Notes under the pieces: model-generated
Seen by the model: only the letters and a program-made list of their open reading frames with translations
Databases searched by the model: none
What the model was told of the DNA's origin: nothing
In this document: positions 6,917-14,149 of the stretch, one piece after another
Position numbering within the stretch: the stretch's first letter is position 1
How the letters are laid out: each line of letters opens with the position of its first letter
Position numbers and translations under genes: made by a program
Assembly (NCBI GenBank): GCA_045531285.1
Contig: JAZSDT010000076.1
Location: 1 to 15,370, forward strand
Reading direction: 5' to 3'
Length of the DNA: 15,370 nucleotides
DNA from: RGIG6353 sp045531285
GTDB lineage: Bacteria > Bacillota > Clostridia > Oscillospirales > SIG627

Positions 6917-7818
6917 GCGAAACAAAAAGCGGAGTTCTCATACTCAACAAGCCCTACGGTGTGACCTCCCACGACGTTGTCAATAAAATACGCCGTATAT
7001 ACGGCACTAAAAAAGTAGGACATACAGGAACTCTTGACCCGATGGCGACAGGAGTTCTTCCTATTCTTGTGGGCGGTGCTGTAAAGGCAAGTGAATATCT
7101 TGTATCGGATTCAAAGAATTACTGTGCAAGAATGCTGTTGGGAATTGAAACGGACACAGAGGACACAAGCGGAAAAACCCTTTCCACCTGTGACGCCATA
7201 CCCACGGACAGTCAAGTATTGCAGGCAATAAACTCTTTTTTGGGACAGTATATGCAGACGCCTCCCATGTATTCCGCCTTGAAGGTAGGCGGAGAAAAGC
7301 TCTGCGATCTGGCAAGACAGGGCATTACGGTTGAACGTGAGGCAAGACCCGTTGAGGTATTCTCCATATCTGCCAAAAAGCTATCCGAGCGTGAATGGGA
7401 GCTTGATACGATGGTATCAAAGGGCACGTACATACGCACTTTGATTGCCGATATTGGAAAAAAGCTGGGCTGCGGTGCGGCTATGAGTGCACTTGAGAGA
7501 CGTGTGGCGGGAAGCTTTACACTGGAAGCTTCACACACTCTCGATGAGCTTGAAAAAATGGACGAGGCTGAGCTTTGCTCTCTGCTCATTCCCACTGAAA
7601 AGCTTTTCGAGGACTGTGAGAAAATAAGTCTTGGAGATTTCTACACCAGGCTTGCAAAGAACGGAGCGGAGATATATCTGTCACGCGCAGGCATAAAAAC
7701 CCACAAGGTGACGGGTGACCGTGTAAGGATAGCCGATTCACAGGGTGATTTTTTTGCGCTGGGTGAGTTGAGAGAATACCCTGCGGGTATTGCAATAAAG
7801 CCCATAAAGTTCTTTTAA
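6913..7818 (+). CDS. truB: tRNA pseudouridine(55) synthase TruB
   Basis: TruB converts U55 in the T loop of tRNAs to pseudouridine. The 301-residue product starts with GVLILNKPYGVTSHDVVNKIR and carries the catalytic motif GHTGTLDPMATGVLPILVG with the nucleophile Asp42. The motif YSALKVGGEKLCDLARQG and the KGTYIRTLIADIG segment of the pseudouridine synthase fold follow. The last ~65 residues form a short, divergent PUA-like tail. The start overlaps the nrnA stop as ATGA, with AAAGGAA upstream. In many Firmicutes ribF follows truB; here a SLOG gene follows instead. Confidence 0.97.
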   Translation: MSETKSGVLILNKPYGVTSHDVVNKIRRIYGTKKVGHTGTLDPMATGVLPILVGGAVKASEYLVSDSKNYCARMLLGIETDTEDTSGKTLSTCDAIPTDSQVLQAINSFLGQYMQTPPMYSALKVGGEKLCDLARQGITVEREARPVEVFSISAKKLSEREWELDTMVSKGTYIRTLIADIGKKLGCGAAMSALERRVAGSFTLEASHTLDELEKMDEAELCSLLIPTEKLFEDCEKISLGDFYTRLAKNGAEIYLSRAGIKTHKVTGDRVRIADSQGDFFALGELREYPAGIAIKPIKFF

Positions 7819-7828
7819 GGAGTATGCG

Positions 7829-8305
7829 ATGAAAAACGTTACTTGCTGTTTTACAGGGCATCGGGACATACCTCTTTCAAAGCTTGACGCAGTGAATTGC
7901 GCCTTAAAAAAAGAGATAACAGCCCTCATTGAAAATGGATATACCTGTTTTGTGGCAGGGGGAGCCATCGGCTTTGACACTCTTGCGGCAAAATGCGTTC
8001 TGGAGCTTAAAAAAAACTTTCCTGAAATAACACTTCATCTTGCTTTGCCGTGTCACGGACAGGAGAAATACTGGACAGACGGTCAAAAAAAGGAGTACGC
8101 CAACATTCTTGACAGCGCTGATTCCTTTGAATACGTAAGTCAGACCTACACACGCTACTGTATGTTTCAAAGAAACAGAAGGATGGTTGAGCTTTCCTCG
8201 GCTGTTATCGCCTACTATGACGGCGGTGACAAGGGAGGCACGGCAATGACTGTAAAATATGCCGCACAAAAGGGTGTTCGCACAATCAATATTTTCGGTC
8301 AGTAA
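7829..8305 (+). CDS. SLOG-superfamily protein (DUF1273/YpsA-like)
   Basis: This is a 158-residue protein with a Rossmann-like SLOG fold. The N-terminal strand and loop CCFTGHRDIPLS, then CFVAGGAIGFDTLAAKCVLEL (the glycine-rich GGAxGxD nucleotide-binding loop), a LHLALPCHGQEKYW strand, and VELSSAVIAYYDGGDKGGTAMTVKYAAQKG near the C terminus match DUF1273/YpsA-like proteins. SLOG proteins are thought to bind nucleotides or nucleotide-derived ligands, and YpsA in Bacillus has been linked to cell division, but no reaction is established for this subgroup. TAAGGAG overlapping the truB stop is its ribosome binding site, and the 10-bp gap indicates co-transcription. It is the last gene before a strong terminator. 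Confidence 0.85.
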   Translation: MKNVTCCFTGHRDIPLSKLDAVNCALKKEITALIENGYTCFVAGGAIGFDTLAAKCVLELKKNFPEITLHLALPCHGQEKYWTDGQKKEYANILDSADSFEYVSQTYTRYCMFQRNRRMVELSSAVIAYYDGGDKGGTAMTVKYAAQKGVRTINIFGQ

Positions 8306-8312
8306 CCGATGA

Positions 8313-8326
8313 CAATGCTCGCCTAT
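8313..8326 (+). repeat. 14-bp fragment of the intergenic repeat family
   Basis: CAATGCTCGCCTAT is identical to the core of the two larger repeats at 10991-11060 and 11196-11266. Here it stands alone between the SLOG stop codon and the terminator hairpin, so it is either a truncated copy or a chance conserved core. Confidence 0.6.
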
Positions 8327-8331
8327 AAATC

Positions 8332-8374
8332 AGGAGCTGTTTAAAAACTCGAACAGGGTTTTTAAACAGCTCCT
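8332..8374. terminator. Bidirectional terminator between the nusA operon and spoIIE
   Basis: A perfect 17-bp stem (8332-8348 with 8358-8374) with a 9-nt loop lies between two convergent transcription units. It contains T5 and A5 tracts inside the stem. It is followed by TTATTATG on the plus strand and by GATTTATAGG on the minus strand. It starts 27 bp after the SLOG stop and ends 3 bp from the spoIIE stop. Flanking U tracts are modest, but the stem is very stable. Confidence 0.8.
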
Positions 8375-8377
8375 TTA

Positions 8378-10858
8378 TTATGCGTTGTGTATTTCTATCA
8401 CAGCCACCGACATATCATCGGTTGCGCCAAAGCGTGTAAGGGCTTCGGAAAGGATATTTTCACACAGGTCAAAGGCGCTTTTGTCGCGGTTTGCGTCCAA
8501 GAGCTCTACCAACCAGGGATTATCCTCGGAGGAGTCCGTAATTCCGTCAGAAAACATAACGATAAAGTCTCCGTTTTTCACACTTACGGTTGTTTCCTCG
8601 GCGGTAAGCTTAGAAATTATACCTGCCGGCAAGGTAGCCGAATTCACCTTATAGACCTTATCCTCCCTCACGATAAACGACGGAGACGCGCCTGCCTTCA
8701 TAAAGCTTGCCTTCATTTCAAACAGGTCTATTTCAACAAGGTCGAGGGTGGTGAAGCATTCGTCCCTCTTTGCCATCAGCATTGAATTGAGCATTTCGAG
8801 GGTTACCTTCTTATCGTCGGTACAGGTAAGCACCTTTTCGAGAAATACTGAGGCAAGGCGAGAGGTGAGGGCGGCACTTCTTCCGCTTCCCATACCGTCG
8901 CATATAAGTGCATAGAAATGGCCGTCGTCCTTTTCAAAAAAGGATATGCTGTCTCCGTTTACCCTTTCCCCTTTTTTGCTGACGCTCTTCTTGGCACATT
9001 CCAGTGTGATGGGGGCACGGCGTTTCATTCTCAGCGCCGACGTGGTTTCCAGCTTTATAAACTCAGGCTCTTCAAACAGCATGGAGCACTCGGCTTCAAA
9101 AGAGGCGGTTATCTCGGCGGTCGTACGGTCCAGCTTTTCGGGCTGTACTCCGAATACGTCGATAACGCTCTTTCGCCTTCCCCACGCCTCTATTCTGCCA
9201 AAGGGTGTTGAAAGTCCGCGCATAGCTTTGTACGCCTTACCTGCAAGCTCTAAATTTTCGGATTCGGCATCATGGAATTGGTTTGCCGTGTTTTGTAACA
9301 GCTTTGACACGGTATGGTATTCTCCTGCAATCAGATTGGCGTGAGTTACGTCGTTAGCCACGTAGCAAAGAGATGCGTATTTTTTATTTATCTGCTCAAG
9401 TATTCTATCCAGCTTGATACAGCGTTCGGTAAAGTGCTCGGGGAAATCCTCGGCAGAAGCTCTGCCCGACTCTATTATTCTTTCGGCGATATCGTTTTTT
9501 ACCTCGTTGCTGTCCGTGTAGTGCTTACTCCAGCACATTCCCGACATGGAACAGGTTGCACACACGTTGTTATACGCCTTGTCAACCGTTCTTCTCACGT
9601 CCTCTACCGTAGGTGTTCTCAGTGTATCCGTCACGGCAAAAAACACCTCAGACAGTGTTGCAAAGGTTCCTGACAGCTTTGTCAGTTCTCTTTCCACGTT
9701 TTCTCTTTCGTGCTTCTCGGAGGTCTTGACGGTATTTGATATAAGGCTGATTCTCTCCTCGGCGATGGGCAGTGCCTTAAGTATGGGATATACGGCAACA
9801 CAGCCGAAAAGGACCTCGGGCAACACCGTCACAAAGCCTGTAAAGCCATCGATATATATGGAAACTGCCGAAGAAATAAGCACTGCAACGCTGAGTGCAA
9901 GCAGGTCTGACACCGAGAAGAACACAGCACTTACCACGCCGATAACACCGAACACAGAGGCGAAAAGTCCGCCTCCTGCGGCGATACCTCCAAGCATACC
10001 GAACACGCCCGAGTGCATAGAGCCCATTGTTTTTGCCACCACACAGGTTACGCCAAAGGACAATGCGGCAGCCAGTGAGAAGCCGAACACGGCGAAATCC
10101 GTCAACGCCAGTACCAGTGCGAAGAAAATTGCCGCAACACCTACCTCCACTCTCATTTTCATGCCCGACTCAAACAAGGGCTCGCCCAAGGACGTAAAGA
10201 AGCCCGAGAACATATATGCAAATATGGGTGCGGTAACGGCGACGCTGATACCCGTAAACACAGAATCGATACTGAAGGCATCTATTATACAGTTGCACAC
10301 CGAAAGAACCACCGAGGCAAAGAAGGCTGTCAGTGTTCTGTATGCAATACTCTCGTCAAACTGTCCCGAGGTTACCACGCTTCTCAGAATAAAGACTGTG
10401 AAAATAACGGTAAAATACATAAGCCCGCTCTCCCCCATTCTCAGAGTAGAGAGCACCACGGAAAAGAAGGACAGGCCCATTATAAGACGTGGAGCAAAGG
10501 CGGTTTTCTTTTTGGTACAGCTTCCTGCAGAGGCTACAACTGCCAGTGACAGTGGGAATGCGCCCTCCACGAAGGCTGTGGAGGATATGATGAAGCCTAT
10601 TGCCACAAAAACAAGAGAGAGCAAAAACATTTTGGTTCTTTTTTTGTAGTCTGCTCCCTCGTTTCCCAGCTCCTCTGACAGCATATCAGACATTTTATCA
10701 AACAGTCTTTTTAAAATTCCTGTGTAAAGAGAAGCGCTTTTTACTATGTAATTTTTTGCCGACACGAAAAAAGCTCGTGTCTCCTCCTTTAATCTCGACT
10801 CCTTTTCAAAGTCGGGTGTTTTTTTATCCGTCCTTTCAGTTTCACGGATCTTGAACAT
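8378..10858 (-). CDS. spoIIE: Stage II sporulation protein E (SpoIIE), PP2C-type phosphatase
   Basis: SpoIIE is the septum-associated serine phosphatase that dephosphorylates SpoIIAA and thereby activates forespore sigma-F. The 826-residue length matches Bacillus SpoIIE. A cytosolic N-terminal ~75 residues (many charged) precede a long membrane region of about ten hydrophobic segments (about 77-370). A central regulatory/oligomerisation region with a CATCSMSGMCW cysteine cluster follows. The C-terminal PP2C domain (about 625-826) has metal-ligand aspartates visible in NGDS (636), CDGMG (654), FSDGITD (771) and TDDMS (814/815). The first three keep nearly the same spacing as those known in Bacillus. 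The start ATG has AAGGA 7 nt upstream. The gene is monocistronic here, convergent with the nusA operon, and preceded by a Spo0A-box promoter. It marks the host as a spore former or recent descendant. Confidence 0.96.
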   Translation of the reverse strand: MFKIRETERTDKKTPDFEKESRLKEETRAFFVSAKNYIVKSASLYTGILKRLFDKMSDMLSEELGNEGADYKKRTKMFLLSLVFVAIGFIISSTAFVEGAFPLSLAVVASAGSCTKKKTAFAPRLIMGLSFFSVVLSTLRMGESGLMYFTVIFTVFILRSVVTSGQFDESIAYRTLTAFFASVVLSVCNCIIDAFSIDSVFTGISVAVTAPIFAYMFSGFFTSLGEPLFESGMKMRVEVGVAAIFFALVLALTDFAVFGFSLAAALSFGVTCVVAKTMGSMHSGVFGMLGGIAAGGGLFASVFGVIGVVSAVFFSVSDLLALSVAVLISSAVSIYIDGFTGFVTVLPEVLFGCVAVYPILKALPIAEERISLISNTVKTSEKHERENVERELTKLSGTFATLSEVFFAVTDTLRTPTVEDVRRTVDKAYNNVCATCSMSGMCWSKHYTDSNEVKNDIAERIIESGRASAEDFPEHFTERCIKLDRILEQINKKYASLCYVANDVTHANLIAGEYHTVSKLLQNTANQFHDAESENLELAGKAYKAMRGLSTPFGRIEAWGRRKSVIDVFGVQPEKLDRTTAEITASFEAECSMLFEEPEFIKLETTSALRMKRRAPITLECAKKSVSKKGERVNGDSISFFEKDDGHFYALICDGMGSGRSAALTSRLASVFLEKVLTCTDDKKVTLEMLNSMLMAKRDECFTTLDLVEIDLFEMKASFMKAGASPSFIVREDKVYKVNSATLPAGIISKLTAEETTVSVKNGDFIVMFSDGITDSSEDNPWLVELLDANRDKSAFDLCENILSEALTRFGATDDMSVAVIEIHNA

Positions 10859-10909
10859 AAATTTTTCCTTTCTTATTTTTTAGACCGCACGGGGCTTATT
10901 TCGGCTATC

Positions 10910-10943
10910 ATAATATCACTAAATGATAATATCTTATGTCGAA
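10910..10943 (-). promoter_or_regulatory. Spo0A-box promoter of spoIIE
   Basis: On the minus strand TTCGACA (10943-10937, reverse of the Spo0A box TGTCGAA) is followed after exactly 21 bp by TATTAT (10915-10910). The -10 carries a TG extension (TGATATTAT). Spo0A-activated sigma-A promoters such as spoIIE and spoIIG in Bacillus have 21-22 bp between the -35-like region and the -10, with the 0A box overlapping the -35. The leader to the start codon is about 45 nt. Direct experimental support is lacking. Confidence 0.78.
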
Positions 10944-10990
10944 GTATGGTAGTGTTTCAATGTTTTTTCAAAAATCAACCACAAAATATG

Positions 10991-11060
10991 GTGGCTAGCC
11001 GCCACGGGCAATGCTCGCCTATCCTAACCTGTAAATATCCCCTACACAGTAAAACGGCGA
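10991..11060 (+). repeat. Intergenic repeat copy A (hairpin plus conserved core)
   Basis: A 70-bp unit: hairpin stem GTGGC/GCCAC with loop TAGCC (10991-11005), a 17-bp core shared exactly with copy B (11007-11023, GGCAATGCTCGCCTATC), then TAACCT, a variable middle, and AAAACGGCGA. The body from TCGCC (11015-11019) to GGCGA (11056-11060) has 5-bp inverted ends. No reading frame of note runs through it. Confidence 0.75.
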
Positions 11061-11108
11061 TGTTGAATTTTTAATAAATACTTCTCTGAATTGCTTTTCG
11101 AGGGAGCG

Positions 11109-11143
11109 CGAGGGAGTGCTTTTTGCTAAAAAGCATTTCCTCG
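11109..11143. other. Strong 16-bp hairpin in the spoIIE upstream intergenic region
   Basis: A 16-bp stem with two G-U pairs (11109-11124 with 11128-11143) closes a 3-nt GCT loop. Its base overlaps a 10-bp tandem duplication (CGAGGGAGCG then CGAGGGAGTG, 11099-11118). Neither side carries a U tract, and no gene end is near, so it is not an obvious terminator. It sits between repeat copy A and a partial third copy. Confidence 0.6.
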
Positions 11144-11153
11144 TAAAAAATAT

Positions 11154-11199
11154 TCGCCTATCGTCACATCTGCTTTTGATTTAGAAGATAAAAAGGCGG
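11154..11199 (+). repeat. Partial third copy of the intergenic repeat body
   Basis: TCGCCTATCGT (11154-11164) matches copy B exactly. After a variable stretch the unit ends in ATAAAAAGGCGG, resembling the GTAAAACGGCGA end of copies A and B. The upstream small hairpin of the other copies is missing. The alignment in the middle is weak. Confidence 0.45.
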
Positions 11200-11266
11200 C
11201 TAGCAGCCGCTGGCAATGCTCGCCTATCGTAACCTTTGAGTATACTCCAACAAGGTAAAACGGCGA
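11196..11266 (+). repeat. Intergenic repeat copy B (hairpin plus conserved core)
   Basis: A 71-bp unit parallel to copy A, with cores 205 bp apart. Hairpin GCGGC/GCCGC (11196-11210) replaces GTGGC/GCCAC of copy A by a paired T-A to C-G change. It then has the same 17-bp core (11212-11228), TAACCT, a variable middle and GGTAAAACGGCGA. Body ends TCGCC and GGCGA are again inverted. Confidence 0.75.
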
Positions 11267-11322
11267 GGTTGATTTAATTCAATTTCCTAGTATATAAAAA
11301 ACAACTTTTTTCCATTAAATTG

Positions 11323-11351
11323 TTGACTTTGAAGCTCATTTATGGTAAGAT
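11323..11351 (+). promoter_or_regulatory. Sigma-A-type promoter of the 889-residue protein gene
   Basis: TTGACT (11323-11328), 17-bp spacer, TAAGAT (11346-11351), with an extended-10 TGG just before the hexamer. Transcription should begin near 11358, leaving a ~45-nt leader with GGAGGAAA (11393-11400) before the ATG. Confidence 0.8.
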
Positions 11352-11361
11352 AGTTTCGGTA

Positions 11362-11382
11362 GTATAATACTGCCAATTATAC
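11362..11382 (+). promoter_or_regulatory. Inverted repeat at the transcription start (possible operator)
   Basis: GTATAAT and ATTATAC form a 7-bp inverted repeat with a 7-nt gap, placed just downstream of the predicted transcription start of the 889-residue protein gene. This is a common repressor-site position, but no regulator gene is nearby and the arms are A/T-rich, so chance is possible. Confidence 0.35.
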
Positions 11383-11402
11383 GATATTTATCGGAGGAAA
11401 TT

Positions 11403-14072
11403 ATGGCAAAGGTAACAGAGATAAAGAACAGCATAGTACTTGAGAACGACTATGCCCAAATCACTTTATCAAAGAAAAACGCTTTAGTTGAAAAAATTCT
11501 CGACAAGAAAAACAACAAGGATATCAAGAAAGAGGACACCCACTTTTTCTCGATCGTTGATGCAGACAAGGAAACCGTAATACTCCCCACGGGTATTTCG
11601 CTTAACGGTGACGTAATCGTAGTTGACACGCCCAAGGCGAAGCTTGAAGTAAAGGTAGAAGCATATGACAACTATTTTACCTTTGAGCTCATATCACAGC
11701 TTCCCTCGGATATTTTCAAGGCTAATATTGCCACAACGTCATTTGTATTTGATACAGAGGACAAGAACAGCGCTCGTATTGCAGGCATTGCAATGACCTA
11801 CTGGATCGACCCCAACTTCTTCCCCGACGGTCAGCCCAATGCTTACAGCGTGACTACAAAGGACAAGGAAATGACCGGTAATACAAAGGGTACTGTATAT
11901 TCTCATTTGAAGAACAAGGATGCAAAGCTTGCCCTCATACTTTGTCCCGTTTCAAATCAGCGTGACATCATCAAGGAGGTTTGCCGCACCATCGACCGCA
12001 ACGTAGGTCTTATGTCCGAAATCGGCGGTGCTTGGGGCAGAGACTCACGTCTCAACTTCGGTAACTATATTATTGAAGGCAATACCGACAAGGCATACGT
12101 TGATGCCAACATTGAATTTTACAAGGCTATCGGCGTTGACCAGATAGACTATCACCAGGGTATTAATACCGTTCGTCAGGGTGACTTCAAAATGGAGCGC
12201 TACGACTCTGCAGCCGAGTTCAAGAAGAACGTTTCCGACGTCCTTGAAGCAAACGGCATTGCATCCGGTCTCCACACCTACTCTCACTACATTCGTTACG
12301 ACTGCGAGACTCTCCTTGCAGACCCCAAATGGCAAAAGCAGCTGGGTGTGCTTGGTGAATACACCGTTGCTGAGGATGTTTCTGCCGATGCAGACTTCAT
12401 TCCCACAGTTGAGTCCACCCAAGACGTTCCTCCTTACGTAAGCTTCTTTGCAAAGTCCTCTCCCCTTGTACTCATAGGTGAGGAGATCGTTCATTTCAAA
12501 CATGACAAGCAGGGCTTCAAGGCTGTTACCAGAGGTGCGGCAGGTACTAAGGCTGTTGCTCACAAGAAGGGTGAAAAGATTAAGCACCTTGACGGCTTCT
12601 ATCACGGAATTGCTCCCGTAAGCGGTTCTGAGCTCTTCCTTCAGATTGCAAGAAATACGGCAAAGGCATTCAACGAGGGCGGCTTTAAGATGATATATCT
12701 TGATGCTCTGGACGGTCTCAGCAAGCACTGTGAAAGCTACGAGTACTGGTACTACACAGCTATGTTCGTATGTGAAATTCTCAAATACTGTGATACTTAT
12801 CCCCTCATTGAGTTCTCTACCTTCTTCCCCGCTCTTTACGCGGCGCGCGGACGTGTAGGTGCTCACGATACTCCTTGGCGTTCCTACAAGAACTGGAACG
12901 AGCACCATGCTCTTGAAAACAAGGCACACATCGACCGTTATCTTGCTCCCACTTTCGGCTGGTACAACTTCTATCCTATGACGGATGCGTACCCCGGAAA
13001 CGAGCACACCAAGTACCATCACGGTGACCAGATAGAGCATATGGGTGCACTTGCTCTTATGTATGACTTCTCCAACGTTTTCAACGGCACAAACAAGTAC
13101 AGCTATGACAGATATGCAGGTGTACGCCGCAACGTTGCTCTTTACAAGAAGTATGACGATCTTCGCAAGGCACAGTATTTCTCTGAAGAATACCGTCAAA
13201 AGCTCATTGACTCTCCCTATGACGTTGAGCTTATCGAAAAGCGCGGCAAGAAGTTCTCGTTTGTTGAAAAGGACTATCAGATTGCCAAGCTTTACGACCT
13301 GAACGACACTGCCAGAAACACTGCTCAGTTCAAGAACCCCTTCGGTGCTCAGGTTCCCTTCATCAGAATTGAAGCTATGATGTCAACCGCAGGTGACAAT
13401 CCCATGGTAATGCTTCCTCTTGACGAAAACAAAGACCTTATCACTCAGAAGCTTGAAGTAAACTACGGCGGTGAGCTTAACCTTGCAGACAAGCTTGCAA
13501 AGAAGGTTCGCGTATTCGGTAACGGCAAGGACGGTAAGATATGTATCAAGGTAAGATGCGGCTCCAACTCCGAGCTTGGATACGGCGAGTACATTATTGA
13601 CGTGAACTTCAAGGGCTGGAGAGACTTTATTCTCCTTGAATCCGACAACGGTGAAAGAAAAGACCACGGCTTTGAAAAGGGTGAGGGACTTTATCCCACC
13701 TACCGTTCAAGTCTTAACAACAACAGAACAAACAAGCTTTCCGTTCATACCGAAGGCGATATGGAAGGCGTTAGAATGTCATCTATTGTTGCTTGTGACC
13801 ACGTATACGAGGTTCTCAAGAATCCTACCGTCAAGATTGGCGACATGGGCATAATGTTCGAGTGTGAGCTTATGTCATCCGACTTCATTGAATTTGACGG
13901 CAAGACTGCAAAGGTAGTTGACCGTTACGGCAACGAAAAGCCTATCTGGTTTACTTCAAACCTTAAGGCTCCCCGCGGCAAGTTCAAGGCTGAGCTTACT
14001 GCACGCGCTCTCAACCGTTGCACTCCCAGAGCACAGATGACCTTCGGCTTTACAGGTAAGGAAATTAAGTAA
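11403..14072 (+). CDS. Uncharacterised glycoside-hydrolase-like protein (TIM barrel with flanking beta domains)
   Basis: This 889-residue protein has no named family that I can assign with certainty. Residues ~1-190 look like a beta-sandwich. Residues ~210-560 alternate strand-like segments typical of a (beta/alpha)8 barrel: GVDQIDYHQG (244-253), ASGLHTYSHYI (H291, H295), MIYLDALDG (D434, D437) and PLIEFSTFFP (E470). This is followed by GAHDTPW and an aromatic, His-rich stretch (GWYNFYPMTDAYPG.EH.KYHHG). Residues ~660-889 are again beta-rich, perhaps a carbohydrate-binding jelly roll. An inserted module at ~345-398 carries LIGEEIVHF..TRGAAGTKAVAHKKG. By analogy with sandwich-plus-barrel glycosidases, D434 and E470 are candidate catalytic residues; this is inference. 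No signal peptide or membrane segment is seen, so it should act in the cytoplasm. The gene is monocistronic with a strong promoter, GGAGG site and terminator. Confidence 0.7.
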   Translation: MAKVTEIKNSIVLENDYAQITLSKKNALVEKILDKKNNKDIKKEDTHFFSIVDADKETVILPTGISLNGDVIVVDTPKAKLEVKVEAYDNYFTFELISQLPSDIFKANIATTSFVFDTEDKNSARIAGIAMTYWIDPNFFPDGQPNAYSVTTKDKEMTGNTKGTVYSHLKNKDAKLALILCPVSNQRDIIKEVCRTIDRNVGLMSEIGGAWGRDSRLNFGNYIIEGNTDKAYVDANIEFYKAIGVDQIDYHQGINTVRQGDFKMERYDSAAEFKKNVSDVLEANGIASGLHTYSHYIRYDCETLLADPKWQKQLGVLGEYTVAEDVSADADFIPTVESTQDVPPYVSFFAKSSPLVLIGEEIVHFKHDKQGFKAVTRGAAGTKAVAHKKGEKIKHLDGFYHGIAPVSGSELFLQIARNTAKAFNEGGFKMIYLDALDGLSKHCESYEYWYYTAMFVCEILKYCDTYPLIEFSTFFPALYAARGRVGAHDTPWRSYKNWNEHHALENKAHIDRYLAPTFGWYNFYPMTDAYPGNEHTKYHHGDQIEHMGALALMYDFSNVFNGTNKYSYDRYAGVRRNVALYKKYDDLRKAQYFSEEYRQKLIDSPYDVELIEKRGKKFSFVEKDYQIAKLYDLNDTARNTAQFKNPFGAQVPFIRIEAMMSTAGDNPMVMLPLDENKDLITQKLEVNYGGELNLADKLAKKVRVFGNGKDGKICIKVRCGSNSELGYGEYIIDVNFKGWRDFILLESDNGERKDHGFEKGEGLYPTYRSSLNNNRTNKLSVHTEGDMEGVRMSSIVACDHVYEVLKNPTVKIGDMGIMFECELMSSDFIEFDGKTAKVVDRYGNEKPIWFTSNLKAPRGKFKAELTARALNRCTPRAQMTFGFTGKEIK

Positions 14073-14083
14073 TTATTTATAAT

Positions 14084-14118
14084 GAGAGTGGGTATTTTTT
14101 AGCAAAAAATACCCTCTC
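14084..14118 (+). terminator. Terminator hairpin of the 889-residue protein gene, abutting the IS
   Basis: A 15-bp stem (GAGAG and GGTATTTTTT, with a 2-nt TG bulge, pairing with AAAAAATACC and CTCTC) has a 3-nt AGC loop and starts 11 bp after the stop codon. It is followed by TTTGATG, where the IS end begins, so the U tract is short. It probably worked as an intrinsic terminator before or despite the insertion. Confidence 0.7.
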
Positions 14119-14149
14119 TTTGATGTGACCCCCAAAAGTTAGACTTTCA

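Noticed and set aside
9546..10649. Long plus-strand open frame (367 codons) opposite spoIIE
   Set aside because: It lies entirely antisense to a well-supported spoIIE and its Ser/Thr/Ala-rich translation has no domain features or plausible ribosome binding site.
10991..11266. CRISPR array
   Set aside because: There are only two to three degenerate units, with no regular spacers between identical repeats and no cas genes.
10944..11322. A small gene in the spoIIE upstream intergenic region
   Set aside because: No frame of useful length with an RBS is visible. The region is explained by repeats and hairpins only.
12045..13199. Long minus-strand open frame (384 codons) opposite the 889-residue protein gene
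   Set aside because: It is a shadow produced by codon bias of the sense gene. The translation is Val/Leu/Cys-rich without a recognisable domain, promoter or RBS.
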